Source: Bacillota bacterium (GTDB lineage: Bacteria; Bacillota_I; Bacilli_A; Izemoplasmatales; UBA1188). From it: a stretch of 64,000 bases of DNA. Positions 42,457 to 50,658 of this stretch are shown here, in pieces (position 1 is the first letter of the stretch; each line of letters begins with the position of its first letter). The notes under the pieces were generated by a model that worked only from the letters and a program-made list of their open reading frames with translations, made no database searches and was not told the origin of the DNA. Made by a program: the position numbers and the translations under genes. The stretch spans positions 62,001 through 126,000 of the forward strand of contig JAEYPN010000017.1 of the NCBI GenBank assembly GCA_023410715.1, written 5' to 3'.

Positions 42457-44208
42457 ATGAACGAAAATATAAAAGAAAAGCTAGCGTTACTTCCAGATAA
42501 GCCTGGTAGTTATCAAATGCTAAATAGTGATGGCGTAATTATTTATGTAGGAAAAGCAAAAAATTTAAAAAATCGTGTTAGATCATATTTTATTGGCGCT
42601 CATGATTTAAAAACAACCAAACTCGTTAGCAATATTGTTGATTTTACATATATTATTACCACAACTGAAGTTGAAGCGCTACTTCTTGAAATCTCGCTTA
42701 TAAAGAAATATCGTCCCCGCTATAATATTGATTTAATGGATGATAAGACATATCCATATATTGAGATAACTAATGAGGATAATCCCAAATTAATCATCAC
42801 AAGAAACGTTAAAAAAGATAGTAAGAACCTTTTTGGACCATATCCAAATGTCAAAGATGCAAGGGAAACTATTGATTTATTAAACCGCTTATATCCTTTA
42901 AGAAAATGTGCAAAAATTCCTAAAAAGGAATGTATTTACTGGCATATTGGTAATTGCCTTGCTCCTTGTATAAACAAGGTTGAAAAAAGTGAATATGAGT
43001 TGTATTTAAAAAAGATTAAAGGATTTTTAAACGGTCATGATAAAGAAATTATTAATGACTTAGAGTCTAAAATGCAGGAAGCTTCAGAAAAACTTGATTT
43101 TGAGAATGCTTTAATTTATCGTAATCAGTTAAATTCACTTTTTGAAATTCAAAATAATAAACAAATTATTATCAATGATTTAAAAGAGGCTGATATATTT
43201 AACTATTACACAATTAATTCCTTAATTGCTATTGAAATATTCTTATATCGTAGAGGGAAAATTATTAAGAGAAATACAATAATTAGTGAAATATATAATG
43301 ATCCTTATGAAGAATTTGAAAGTTATATTGTTTCGTATTATCAGGATGTAATTCCCGCTAAAATGATAATTTTACCGGATGGTGAATATAATTTATTAAA
43401 AGATTTGGGCTTAAGTGCAGAAATTATTGTTCCAAAAAAAGGCGACAAGAAAAAACTTGTGGAAATGGCTTATGAAAATGCTAAAGAATCACTGGAAACA
43501 AGGTTAGTAATTGATCAAAATTTTCAAACACCTCTTGAGGAATTAGAAAAAATTATAGGCGTATATCCTAAAAGAATTGAAGCTTTCGATAACTCGAATA
43601 CCTTTGGGGTTAACCCAGTTTCTTCGATGGTGGTTTATACTAATGGTAAAAAAGATAAAAATGAGTACAGGAAATATAATATAAAAACAGTGCAGGGCAT
43701 TGATGATTATAATTCAATGAAAGAAGTAATATATAGAAGATATTATAAGGCATTGACTGAAAATACAATTTTACCAGATTTATTAGTGGTTGATGGTGGT
43801 GTAACTCAGGTTAAAGCTGCAAAAGAGATTCTTGATAGCTTAAATTTAAATATAAGAATTGTAGGTTTAATTAAAAACGATAAGCACCAAACGGAAAAAT
43901 TACTTTTTAATAATCAAGAATATGACTTAAATAAACATAGTAAGCTTTATTTCTTTTTAGTGGAGCTACAAGAAGAAGTACACAGATTTGCGATAACTTT
44001 TCATAAAAGTTTACGTGGCAAAAAAGCCTTTAATTCCATTCTTGATAATATTTTATTAATTGGTGAAAAAACGAAAGAAAAGCTAATAAAAGAATATAAA
44101 ACAGTAGATAATATCATGAACGCAAGCGATGATGATTTAAAGAAATTAGGCTTATCAACTAATGCAATTAAGAATTTAAAAGAAAAACTTTGTGGCAGTT
44201 TGGAATGA
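42457..44208 (+). CDS. uvrC: Excinuclease ABC subunit C
   Basis: The 583 residues carry a GIY-YIG nuclease (about 14-95; PGSYQML, IIYVGKAKNLKNRV), a Cys-containing linker (RKCAKIPKKECIYWHIGNC), a UVR helix pair that binds UvrB (about 195-235), an RNase H-like nuclease (AFDNSNTFG and LLVVDGGVTQ carrying the Asp set) and a helix-hairpin-helix end. It makes both cuts in nucleotide excision repair. Length is normal. GGTGAT (42447-42452) sets the start. gerE follows 34 nt downstream, as in a compressed form of the Bacillus uvrC-gerE-racE region. Confidence 0.96.
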   Translation: MNENIKEKLALLPDKPGSYQMLNSDGVIIYVGKAKNLKNRVRSYFIGAHDLKTTKLVSNIVDFTYIITTTEVEALLLEISLIKKYRPRYNIDLMDDKTYPYIEITNEDNPKLIITRNVKKDSKNLFGPYPNVKDARETIDLLNRLYPLRKCAKIPKKECIYWHIGNCLAPCINKVEKSEYELYLKKIKGFLNGHDKEIINDLESKMQEASEKLDFENALIYRNQLNSLFEIQNNKQIIINDLKEADIFNYYTINSLIAIEIFLYRRGKIIKRNTIISEIYNDPYEEFESYIVSYYQDVIPAKMIILPDGEYNLLKDLGLSAEIIVPKKGDKKKLVEMAYENAKESLETRLVIDQNFQTPLEELEKIIGVYPKRIEAFDNSNTFGVNPVSSMVVYTNGKKDKNEYRKYNIKTVQGIDDYNSMKEVIYRRYYKALTENTILPDLLVVDGGVTQVKAAKEILDSLNLNIRIVGLIKNDKHQTEKLLFNNQEYDLNKHSKLYFFLVELQEEVHRFAITFHKSLRGKKAFNSILDNILLIGEKTKEKLIKEYKTVDNIMNASDDDLKKLGLSTNAIKNLKEKLCGSLE

Positions 44209-44212
44209 TTCT

Positions 44213-44221
44213 CATAATATA
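44213..44221 (+). promoter_or_regulatory. Possible sigma K/E-type -10 element before gerE
   Basis: CATAATATA fits the mother-cell pattern CATAnnnTA. GGCAGTTT at 44194-44201 is partly like a sigma E -35 but is spaced only 11 bp away. No vegetative box lies in the gap. Confidence 0.35.
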
Positions 44222-44242
44222 TATTGAGGTTAGGGGAGATTT

Positions 44243-44455
44243 ATGGATAGCCCAAATTTTTTAACAAAAAGGGAAAAAGAAATATTTGATTTGTTAATTA
44301 TTAATTATAATACAAGTGATATCGCCACAAAATTATTTATATCCGAAAAAACAGTTAGAAATCATATTTCTAATGTTATACAAAAATTAAACGTTAAAGG
44401 CAGAACGCAGGCAATATTAGAATTAATTAAATTAAATATAATCAAAATACAATAG
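44243..44455 (+). CDS. gerE: GerE-like LuxR-type regulator of late sporulation
   Basis: A 70-residue protein that is nothing but a LuxR-type HTH. Its core, LTKREKEIF and LFISEKTVRNHISN and QKLNVKGRTQAILELIK, follows B. subtilis GerE (74 residues) almost position by position, and the short stand-alone form is itself typical of GerE. GerE adjusts sigma K genes for the spore coat in the mother cell. AGGGGAG (44231-44237) is the ribosome site. With the spore protein gene at 32342, it supports a working sporulation programme. A generic LuxR-type orphan is the alternative. Confidence 0.85.
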   Translation: MDSPNFLTKREKEIFDLLIINYNTSDIATKLFISEKTVRNHISNVIQKLNVKGRTQAILELIKLNIIKIQ

Positions 44456-44482
44456 CGGTCATAAATGATTGCTATTTTTTTC
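44451..44482 (+). terminator. Terminator of gerE
   Basis: AATAGCGGTCAT (44451-44462) pairs with ATGATTGCTATT (44465-44476), with two G-T pairs, then a T-run. The gerE stop codon lies inside the stem. Confidence 0.8.
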
Positions 44483-44660
44483 TAAATATAAATAGTAAAA
44501 ACTTTATAATTATCAGTATTTTTTTTCTAGACATTAATTTTACATGATATATTTTGGAAAGATTTATTAAAAAGAGAGCAAAAAAATATTTAAATAATTA
44601 TATTTTAAAAAATTATCTAAATATTAGATAAAAAAGATATGTCGTAAAATGCGTATTTTA

Positions 44661-44669
44661 TGATAAAAT
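44661..44669 (+). promoter_or_regulatory. Extended -10 promoter of the exonuclease-murI pair
   Basis: TGATAAAAT, 15 nt before the ATG at 44685. Confidence 0.6.
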
Positions 44670-44684
44670 ACTTGCGGTGATTTT

Positions 44685-45554
44685 ATGGTAGTATACGGAT
44701 TTGTACATGAAGTAATAGAAAATGAAAGAATAATTAGTATTATTGAGAATGATCACGTGGCTTATTACTATGCCACAAAAAGCTTGTTTTCCGCTTTTCA
44801 GAAATATTTAGATGAAGATATCATTATTTATTTTAATACACTAGATGTTAAAAAAATTATTCACGGGAAATCAGCTAAAAAGATTGAATCAATAATTAAA
44901 ATAATGTATCCGAAAAAACATGGTAGCGAAATATTTTATGATGTTACAATGATTAAGGCGGGAATTAAAGACTTAATTAATGAAGAGGGCAATCATTTGT
45001 TCTTGGATTTAGAGATGACGATGCCTGAGTATGGTGAGTTTGGGACGTATGTTTCCGAAGTTATTGAAGCAGGTTATGTTTTGTGTAACAAAAATGATGT
45101 AGTAATCGAAAAAAATCTCTTGTATATTAAACCAACAAGAGAAAAAGAATTATCAAGTAGAGCGGTTAAATTTTTACATATAAACAAAGAAGATGTTATG
45201 TCGGGCATTAGCTTTAAGGAGTTTTATGATAAACTTAAAAGCATTATTGATGAGTATCACCCAATGGTTGTTGTATGGGGGAGAAATGACATATTATCAC
45301 TTAAAGAAGCATATATTATCAATGACTTACCTAATTTAAATACGCAAATTCGTTTTGTCGATTTATTAAAAGTACATAAGAATTATTTTTCCTTAAAAAA
45401 TGATTTAGGACTATTTAATACATATGCTAAGTATACTGGCGAAAAAGAGGACCAGTCGCATGATGCGCTTGTTGATGCGACATATACGAAGGAAGTATTC
45501 AAATATTTTAAAAAATTATGTAATGGTAAGATAGATATTAAGTTTGAAGAATAG
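44685..45554 (+). CDS. DEDDh 3'-5' exonuclease, KapD-like
   Basis: The 289 residues have a C-terminal exonuclease domain from about 100. Exo I LFLDLEMT gives D108 and E110, Exo II WGRNDILSL gives D202, and Exo III SHDALVDA gives H259 and D264, so all five DEDDh residues are present. The relatives known to me include KapD of Bacillus (linked to the sporulation kinase KinA) and RNase T-like trimming enzymes. The first 100 residues match nothing I know. A sporulation link would fit the neighbouring gerE but is inference. GGTGAT (44676-44681) is the ribosome site. Confidence 0.8.
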   Translation: MVVYGFVHEVIENERIISIIENDHVAYYYATKSLFSAFQKYLDEDIIIYFNTLDVKKIIHGKSAKKIESIIKIMYPKKHGSEIFYDVTMIKAGIKDLINEEGNHLFLDLEMTMPEYGEFGTYVSEVIEAGYVLCNKNDVVIEKNLLYIKPTREKELSSRAVKFLHINKEDVMSGISFKEFYDKLKSIIDEYHPMVVVWGRNDILSLKEAYIINDLPNLNTQIRFVDLLKVHKNYFSLKNDLGLFNTYAKYTGEKEDQSHDALVDATYTKEVFKYFKKLCNGKIDIKFEE

Positions 45555-45562
45555 GTGAAAAT

Positions 45563-46159
45563 GTGCTGGTTGGGGTTATTGATTCAGGGATTGGTGGCTT
45601 AAATATTATAAAAAAAGTATTAGAAGAAAATAAAAATGATCAATTTATTTATCTTTCTGATACTTTATTTTTTCCTTATGGTAAGAAAACTAAAGAGGAG
45701 TTATTTTTACGAGTTAGCTTTTTAATTGAGGAGTTATTGAGAATTGGTGTTAAGAAGATTATTTTGGCATGCAATACAATTTCTGCTCTTATTTATGAGG
45801 ATTTAAAAAGGAAATATCAAGTTCCAATAGTGGATATGATTTCGATGTTCTCAAAATATTTTAAAGATAATAATATTCAAAAGATTACACTTTTAGGTAG
45901 TGAGGCATTAATTAATAGTCAGGTATATCAAAAGATATTTATAGAAAATAATATAGAGTATGAAGAAATTGCGGTTCAAGAGCTAATTAGAAGAATTGAA
46001 CATAATCTAGATATAAAAGATGAATTAGAGCGCCTAAAAGAAATTATTGATAAAGATACAGAGATTATTCTTTTAGCTTGTACGCATTTAATTAAGATCA
46101 CTCCCGAAATAAAAGATATTTTTAATAAAAAAGTCTTATCGCAAATCGATATAATGTAA
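45563..46159 (+). CDS. murI: Glutamate racemase-like protein, short form
   Basis: The start is GTG 45563 after AGGTGA (45553-45558). The 198 residues keep the racemase signatures: VIDSGIGGL (D7), LSDTLFFPYG, ACNTIS with catalytic C70, and LACTHL with catalytic C173 and H175. It makes D-glutamate for peptidoglycan. It is about 65 residues shorter than usual MurI: the CPxF region before the second Cys and the end after THL are compressed. Both Cys remain, so activity is possible, but a reduced or altered enzyme cannot be excluded. In B. subtilis racE also lies near gerE, which supports the call. Confidence 0.78.
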   Translation: MLVGVIDSGIGGLNIIKKVLEENKNDQFIYLSDTLFFPYGKKTKEELFLRVSFLIEELLRIGVKKIILACNTISALIYEDLKRKYQVPIVDMISMFSKYFKDNNIQKITLLGSEALINSQVYQKIFIENNIEYEEIAVQELIRRIEHNLDIKDELERLKEIIDKDTEIILLACTHLIKITPEIKDIFNKKVLSQIDIM

Positions 46160-46192
46160 AAAATGCTGTGTAAGAAAACCTTTAAAAAGGTC

Positions 46193-46247
46193 CTTTAAAA
46201 AATTGATATGTAGGTAAGTAAAAGCTTTAAAAATCATTGATATGTAG
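46193..46247 (+). repeat. Degenerate tandem repeat CTTTAAA...ATTGATATGTAG
   Basis: The 12-mer ATTGATATGTAG occurs at 46202-46213 and 46236-46247, each preceded by CTTTAAAA (46193 and 46225). A third CTTTAAA begins at 46248. No gene uses it; it leads into mobile-element remnants. Confidence 0.7.
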
Positions 46248-46329
46248 CTTTAAATAAATGAATGTGTTGGATTTTTCCCAATACATTTTTTAATATTAAT
46301 GTCACTTATAACCTAATAAAGGAACATCC

Positions 46330-46600
46330 TTATTTTAAATATACATAATTCGATTTCTAAGCCTATTAAAATTCTTGAAGCCATATGCTTGTTTAATTAT
46401 CGTTTTTTGTCTCAATTAGTACGTTCGAGTCTGCTATTACTAATAACATGTCCATTAATTCGATTAAAAGAGTTAATAATTTCTTGGCGTCAATTTTTCA
46501 AAAGCTTGTAGGCATTAATAACTTGAGGAATATTAGAATTATGGAACTTAACAATTAAAACATCAATTAGTTCAGCTGTACTATTGGTTCTAGTATAGAT
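46330..46600 (-). pseudogene. ISL3-family transposase remnant, C-terminal part
   Basis: On the minus strand, worn frames read in order INAYKLLKN, RQEIINSFNRINGHVISNSR, then after a frameshift KTIIKQAYGFKNFNRLRNRI. This is the order and spacing of the C-terminal end of ISL3 transposases (SN-x-x-E-G-x-N-x-K-x-K then YGFRNF-x-x-x-R-x-RI). Stops and frameshifts show that it is dead. It is cut at 46600, next to a short inverted repeat. Confidence 0.7.
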
Positions 46601-46601
46601 A

Positions 46602-46666
46602 TATAGACACATTTAGTTAGACAAATAATTATGATATAATTAATAACAGCAAAGAAAGTGTCTATA
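46602..46666 (+). repeat. 9-bp inverted repeat around a promoter
   Basis: TATAGACAC (46602-46610) and GTGTCTATA (46658-46666) are perfect inverted copies 47 bp apart. Between them lies an extended -10 TGATATAAT (46632-46640). The right copy ends directly before the ATG of a transposase-like start. It may be a transposon end with its promoter, or an operator pair. Confidence 0.6.
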
Positions 46667-46732
46667 ATGGCAAGAAGCTGTCGATATGATGATGAGTTTA
46701 AAAATATGATTGTGATACTTCATCTAAAATGA
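46667..46732 (+). pseudogene. Start of an IS3-type OrfA, truncated
   Basis: 21 codons begin MARSCRYDDEFKNMIVIL, close to the usual beginning of IS3-family OrfA proteins, then reach TGA. The frame joins DNA of another element at about 46722. Confidence 0.5.
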
Positions 46733-46977
46733 TTAAAGAATATCAAGAAGAACAAAAGAAAATAGTTAGTGAGATAGAAATACTTAAAAATTTAAAACAA
46801 GAAGAGTCTACAATAGAAAATTACAAATTATTAAAAGAAAAAGTAAATAAATTTTTAGAATTTAAAGAACTTAATTCTCTAATAGTTCATTCGTTAATAT
46901 CTAGAATAGAAGTTGGATATAGAGATAATCCAAGGACTATTAAAATATATTACAAGTTCATCGATCATGTATTATAA
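46729..46977 (+). pseudogene. C-terminal fragment of a large serine recombinase
   Basis: An open 82-codon frame. Its first half is a Lys/Glu coiled coil (KEYQEEQKKIVSEIEILKNL) and the end, LISRIEVGYRDNPRTIKIYY, matches the C-terminal end of transposon-type large serine recombinases. The catalytic N-terminus is missing, and the start overlaps the stop of the truncated OrfA, so it is a leftover rather than a working gene. No phage or ICE genes are next to it. Confidence 0.65.
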
Positions 46978-47144
46978 AATATGCGAACTTTATTCAAACA
47001 CATTCGAACACATACACATGCATAAAGTTTAAAAATAAGGAAAAATTTAAAAAATATTTTCGTGATTAATTTTCTAAATTATTTTTGTATTTTCGTAAAA
47101 TAAAATTATTTTCCTAATTAATTGATATTTTATTAATTTTGTAG

Positions 47145-47150
47145 TATAAT
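47145..47150 (+). promoter_or_regulatory. -10 box of the AlbA_2 gene
   Basis: TATAAT 20 nt before the ATG at 47170, in very AT-rich DNA. Confidence 0.5.
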
Positions 47151-47169
47151 AATAGTGGGAAAGGATTTG

Positions 47170-48615
47170 ATGAATATGCAAGCAAAAGAGTTAATTAATT
47201 TAATTGAAAATATTATTTCTTTACAAACTGAAACTAATAACATTGAATTTAAAAAAGCTAAAGATGGTGTCCCTGAAAATTTATATGATACTTTTTCTAG
47301 TTTTTCAAATACATCAGGAGGTATTATAATCTTTGGTGTTGATGAAAAAAACAATTATGATATTTGCGGGATTACTAATCCTGATATTTTTCAAAAAAGA
47401 ATAACTGAGCAGTCATTGATGATGGAGCCTAAAATTAGACCAATAATTACTATATGTGAATATAATGGCAAAATTGTCGCATCAGCTGAAATCCCAGAAT
47501 TAGATGTTTTTAATAAACCATGTTACTATTCTGGAAAAGGTAAAATGAAAGGGTCATATATTCGCGTTGGGGATGCTGATTTGCCAATGACAGATTATGA
47601 AATTTATAGTTTTGATGCTTTCAAGTACAAGACAGAAGATGAATTGCGTAGTAAAGAAAGAATTGAAAAAAATATATTTAACGAAATATCTATAAATGCT
47701 TTTTTAGATAAAATTATATCAATAAAACCTAATTTAATTAATTTAGATAAAGATACAATATTAAAAATGAATGGAATAGTTGATAAAAATGATTATCCAA
47801 CAGTTTGTGGTATATTGAATTTTGGTAAATATCCACAAATATTTTCTCCTAATTTAGATATTGTTGCAGTCAGATGTTCAACTAATGATTATGGAGTTGA
47901 AGATAAAAACGGAATAAGATTCTTAGATAATAAAAGATTAAATGGAACGATAAGCGAAATGTTAAAACTAGCAATTTCTTTTGTTATTAATAATATTAAA
48001 AAAGCTACAAGAATTAATGACAGTGGCATTCGTGAAGATGTACTAGAATATCCTATTAAAGCAATAAGAGAAATAATTTTAAATGCATTAATTCATAGGG
48101 ATTATAGTATTCATACAGAAAATGATCCAATTAGATTAACTATTTTTGATGATAGAATCGAAATATCAAACCCCGGAGGTTTATATGGTAGGCTTTCACT
48201 TGATGATTTAGGAAAGATACATTCTGATATTAGAAATCCATTTATTGCTTCAGTGTTAGAAACATTAGAAGTAACAGAAAATAGATATTCAGGAATTCCT
48301 ACAATTTATGCAGAAATGAAAAAAGCTGGATTAATGGAACCAAAATTCGAAAGCATAAGGGGAACATTTAAAGTTACTTTATACAATTCAAAAAAAGCAA
48401 ATATTGTTAATGATGACTTTGTATCTAAAATAAAAACATACTGTAAAACTCCTAGAACAAAAGAATCTTTGGCGAAATTCTTTGGGTATGACGAAAAGCA
48501 TCCTGCTTATTTTATAAATTCATACGTTATTCCATTAATCGAACAAGGAATACTTGCATATACTATCCCAAATAAACCAAAAAGTAGAAATCAAAAAATA
48601 TATACTGTTGAATAA
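47170..48615 (+). CDS. AlbA_2 (Schlafen-like) and ATPase-fold regulator
   Basis: ATG 47170 is chosen because GGAAAGGA (47158-47165) precedes it; the upstream in-frame GTG 47155 overlaps that site. The 481 residues begin with an AlbA_2/Schlafen-type domain (about 10-130; NNIEFKKAK, SNTSGGIIIFGVDE). A GHKL ATPase-like region is seen near 290-385 (REIILNALIHRDYS, ISNPGGLYG), then a short winged-helix-like end. Often mis-called RecG-like, these proteins are mostly uncharacterised regulators, and some lie in defence regions. It is flanked by mobile remnants, so it is probably acquired. A stand-alone defence role is speculation. Confidence 0.82.
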   Translation: MNMQAKELINLIENIISLQTETNNIEFKKAKDGVPENLYDTFSSFSNTSGGIIIFGVDEKNNYDICGITNPDIFQKRITEQSLMMEPKIRPIITICEYNGKIVASAEIPELDVFNKPCYYSGKGKMKGSYIRVGDADLPMTDYEIYSFDAFKYKTEDELRSKERIEKNIFNEISINAFLDKIISIKPNLINLDKDTILKMNGIVDKNDYPTVCGILNFGKYPQIFSPNLDIVAVRCSTNDYGVEDKNGIRFLDNKRLNGTISEMLKLAISFVINNIKKATRINDSGIREDVLEYPIKAIREIILNALIHRDYSIHTENDPIRLTIFDDRIEISNPGGLYGRLSLDDLGKIHSDIRNPFIASVLETLEVTENRYSGIPTIYAEMKKAGLMEPKFESIRGTFKVTLYNSKKANIVNDDFVSKIKTYCKTPRTKESLAKFFGYDEKHPAYFINSYVIPLIEQGILAYTIPNKPKSRNQKIYTVE

Positions 48616-48724
48616 TTTAATAGACAATGTCTGTCTAATTATAGTATACAAAAGGAGTTTTTCTATTTGTGTATTCACAAGTTATAATCTAATATTCGTT
48701 TTTTAAGTATTATTTTATTAGTTA

Positions 48725-48781
48725 TAAAAAAAAGCTGTGAGGCCAAACCTTTAAAAGTTTTGCTTTTCACAGCCTTTTTTA
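48725..48781. terminator. Bidirectional terminator between the AlbA_2 gene and RNase J gene
   Basis: GCTGTGA (48734-48740) pairs with TCACAGC (48767-48773); an A-run precedes and a T-run follows, so it can act on both strands. The T-run reaches the rnj stop codon. Confidence 0.85.
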
Positions 48782-50455
48782 TATTGTCATCGCTACAGGA
48801 ATAACAATTGGTTCATGTTTCGTTTTTAAAAATATTTCATCAGATAAGACTTTCGTTACATCTTGTTTTAAGCTATTTATATTGTATTTAGGAGATTCTA
48901 AACTCTTTTTAATAGTTGATGTTGCTAGCTCCTGTAATCCTTTAATTAATTGTTCATTATTTTTTAAGAAAACAAAACCTTTAGATACGATAGAAGGTTG
49001 TGATAATAGTTTTTTATCACGTGAAATAGTAAAGATACATGCAAGTATTCCATCTTCAGCTAACATTTTTCTATCTCTAATGGTTTGAGTACCGATATTA
49101 CCAATACCTGTTGAATCAACAAAAACGTTAGATGCATGTACTTTGCCAGCTATATAAGCATTATTTTCTGATAAAGCTAAGACCTGACCATTATCTAGTA
49201 AAAAGACATTTTCCTTTTTTACACCAGTATCAATCGCTAATTGTCCATGAACTTTTAACATATGGTATTCACCATGAATTGGCATAAAATATTTAGGTTT
49301 TAATAATTTTAACATAAGTTTTAACTCATCTTGACCACCATGTCCAGATGAATGAATATCATTAAATGGTGAATGTGTTATAACTTCTGCCCCGTTTTTA
49401 TATAAGAGATTAATTGTTTTTTCTACGCTTTCAACGTTACCAGGAATTGGTGAAGATGAAAAAATTACTGTATCGCCAGGAATTAAGGTAATTTGTTTAT
49501 GGGCACCAGAAGCAATTCTCGATAAAGCTGCTAGTGGTTCACCTTGTGAGCCAGTACACATAATTGTCAATTCTTCCTTCTTATAATTATTAAGTTCCTT
49601 ATAAGAAATGAATGTTCCCTTTGGCGCTTTGATATAACCCATTTCCTCCCCAACAGCTAAGTTCTTTTCCATGCTTCTACCAACAACTGCAATTTTTCTA
49701 TTTGTTTCAAGTGATGCTTCAACGATTTGTTGGATTCTGTGAACATTTGATGAGAAGGTAGCAATAATAACTCGACCTTTAATGTTTTTAAATAAATCTT
49801 TAATTGTTTGTGATACTACTCTTTCAGAAATTGTAAAATCTTCTAGTTCACTGTTAGTTGAATCGGAAAGAAGGCATAATACACCTCTTTGACCAATTCT
49901 TGCAATTTTTTGGTAGTCACATTCTTTGTTGGTTGTCGGAGTAAAGTCAAACTTAAAGTCACCAGTATGGACAATTACACCTGCGCTCGTTTTAATCATA
50001 ATTCCAAATGAGTCAGGAATTGAGTGACTAGTTCTAAAAAATCCAACCTCCAAGGTTTTAAATTTAATTATTTCGTTTTCACTAAATTCATAAAAATTTG
50101 GTTTTAATTCACGATATTCTTCTAATTTGTTTTTAATAAGACCGACGCTTAAGCCATTCGCAAAGATTCGAGGGATTTTAACTTGCTTTAATAAAAAAGG
50201 AATACCACCAATATGGTCTTCGTGACCATGAGTAATAAAAAGACCACGAATCTTTTCTTCATTTTCTATTAAATATGTGTAGTCTGGAACAACATAGTCA
50301 ATACCTAACATTTGTTCATCAGGAAAAAGTAAACCAGAATCAATAATGATGATTTCAGTTTGTGTTTCTACACAATATAAGTTTTTTCCGACCTCACCGA
50401 GGCCACCTAGTGCGAAAACGCCAATCTCGCCTTCTTTAAAAAGTGTTTTTTGCAT
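48779..50455 (-). CDS. rnj: Ribonuclease J
   Basis: A 558-residue metallo-beta-lactamase/beta-CASP nuclease. HGHEDHIGG gives the zinc ligands H76, H78, D80 and H81. The beta-CASP motifs TFSSNVHRIQ and the C-terminal HGEYHML are present. RNase J is a 5'-3' exonuclease and endonuclease for mRNA decay and rRNA maturation in Firmicutes. Only one copy is in the window, and it cannot be assigned to J1 or J2. The gene is alone on the minus strand. Confidence 0.95.
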   Translation of the reverse strand: MQKTLFKEGEIGVFALGGLGEVGKNLYCVETQTEIIIIDSGLLFPDEQMLGIDYVVPDYTYLIENEEKIRGLFITHGHEDHIGGIPFLLKQVKIPRIFANGLSVGLIKNKLEEYRELKPNFYEFSENEIIKFKTLEVGFFRTSHSIPDSFGIMIKTSAGVIVHTGDFKFDFTPTTNKECDYQKIARIGQRGVLCLLSDSTNSELEDFTISERVVSQTIKDLFKNIKGRVIIATFSSNVHRIQQIVEASLETNRKIAVVGRSMEKNLAVGEEMGYIKAPKGTFISYKELNNYKKEELTIMCTGSQGEPLAALSRIASGAHKQITLIPGDTVIFSSSPIPGNVESVEKTINLLYKNGAEVITHSPFNDIHSSGHGGQDELKLMLKLLKPKYFMPIHGEYHMLKVHGQLAIDTGVKKENVFLLDNGQVLALSENNAYIAGKVHASNVFVDSTGIGNIGTQTIRDRKMLAEDGILACIFTISRDKKLLSQPSIVSKGFVFLKNNEQLIKGLQELATSTIKKSLESPKYNINSLKQDVTKVLSDEIFLKTKHEPIVIPVAMTI

Positions 50456-50631
50456 AATGACGTCTTCTTTCTATATTTATTTATGTATAAATTAAATTTA
50501 AAATTAATAAAATAATTTTCCATATTATTATAACACAAGTTGTAAATTTTTACATATAAATGTGATTTAAAATCAATGAGAATGTTTTCAGTACTATTTT
50601 AAAATGAAAAATAGCAAAACAAATGTTTTTT

Positions 50632-50640
50632 TGATATAAT
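50632..50640 (+). promoter_or_regulatory. Extended -10 promoter of the HAD phosphatase gene
   Basis: TGATATAAT, 18 nt before the ATG at 50659. Confidence 0.65.
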
Positions 50641-50658
50641 CATAGTGGTGATATACAA

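Noticed and set aside
46178..46191. ACCTTT/AAAGGT hairpin after murI
   Set aside because: The loop would have 2 nt and no T-run follows, so it is a poor terminator. It may be a worn copy of the terminator near 48734.
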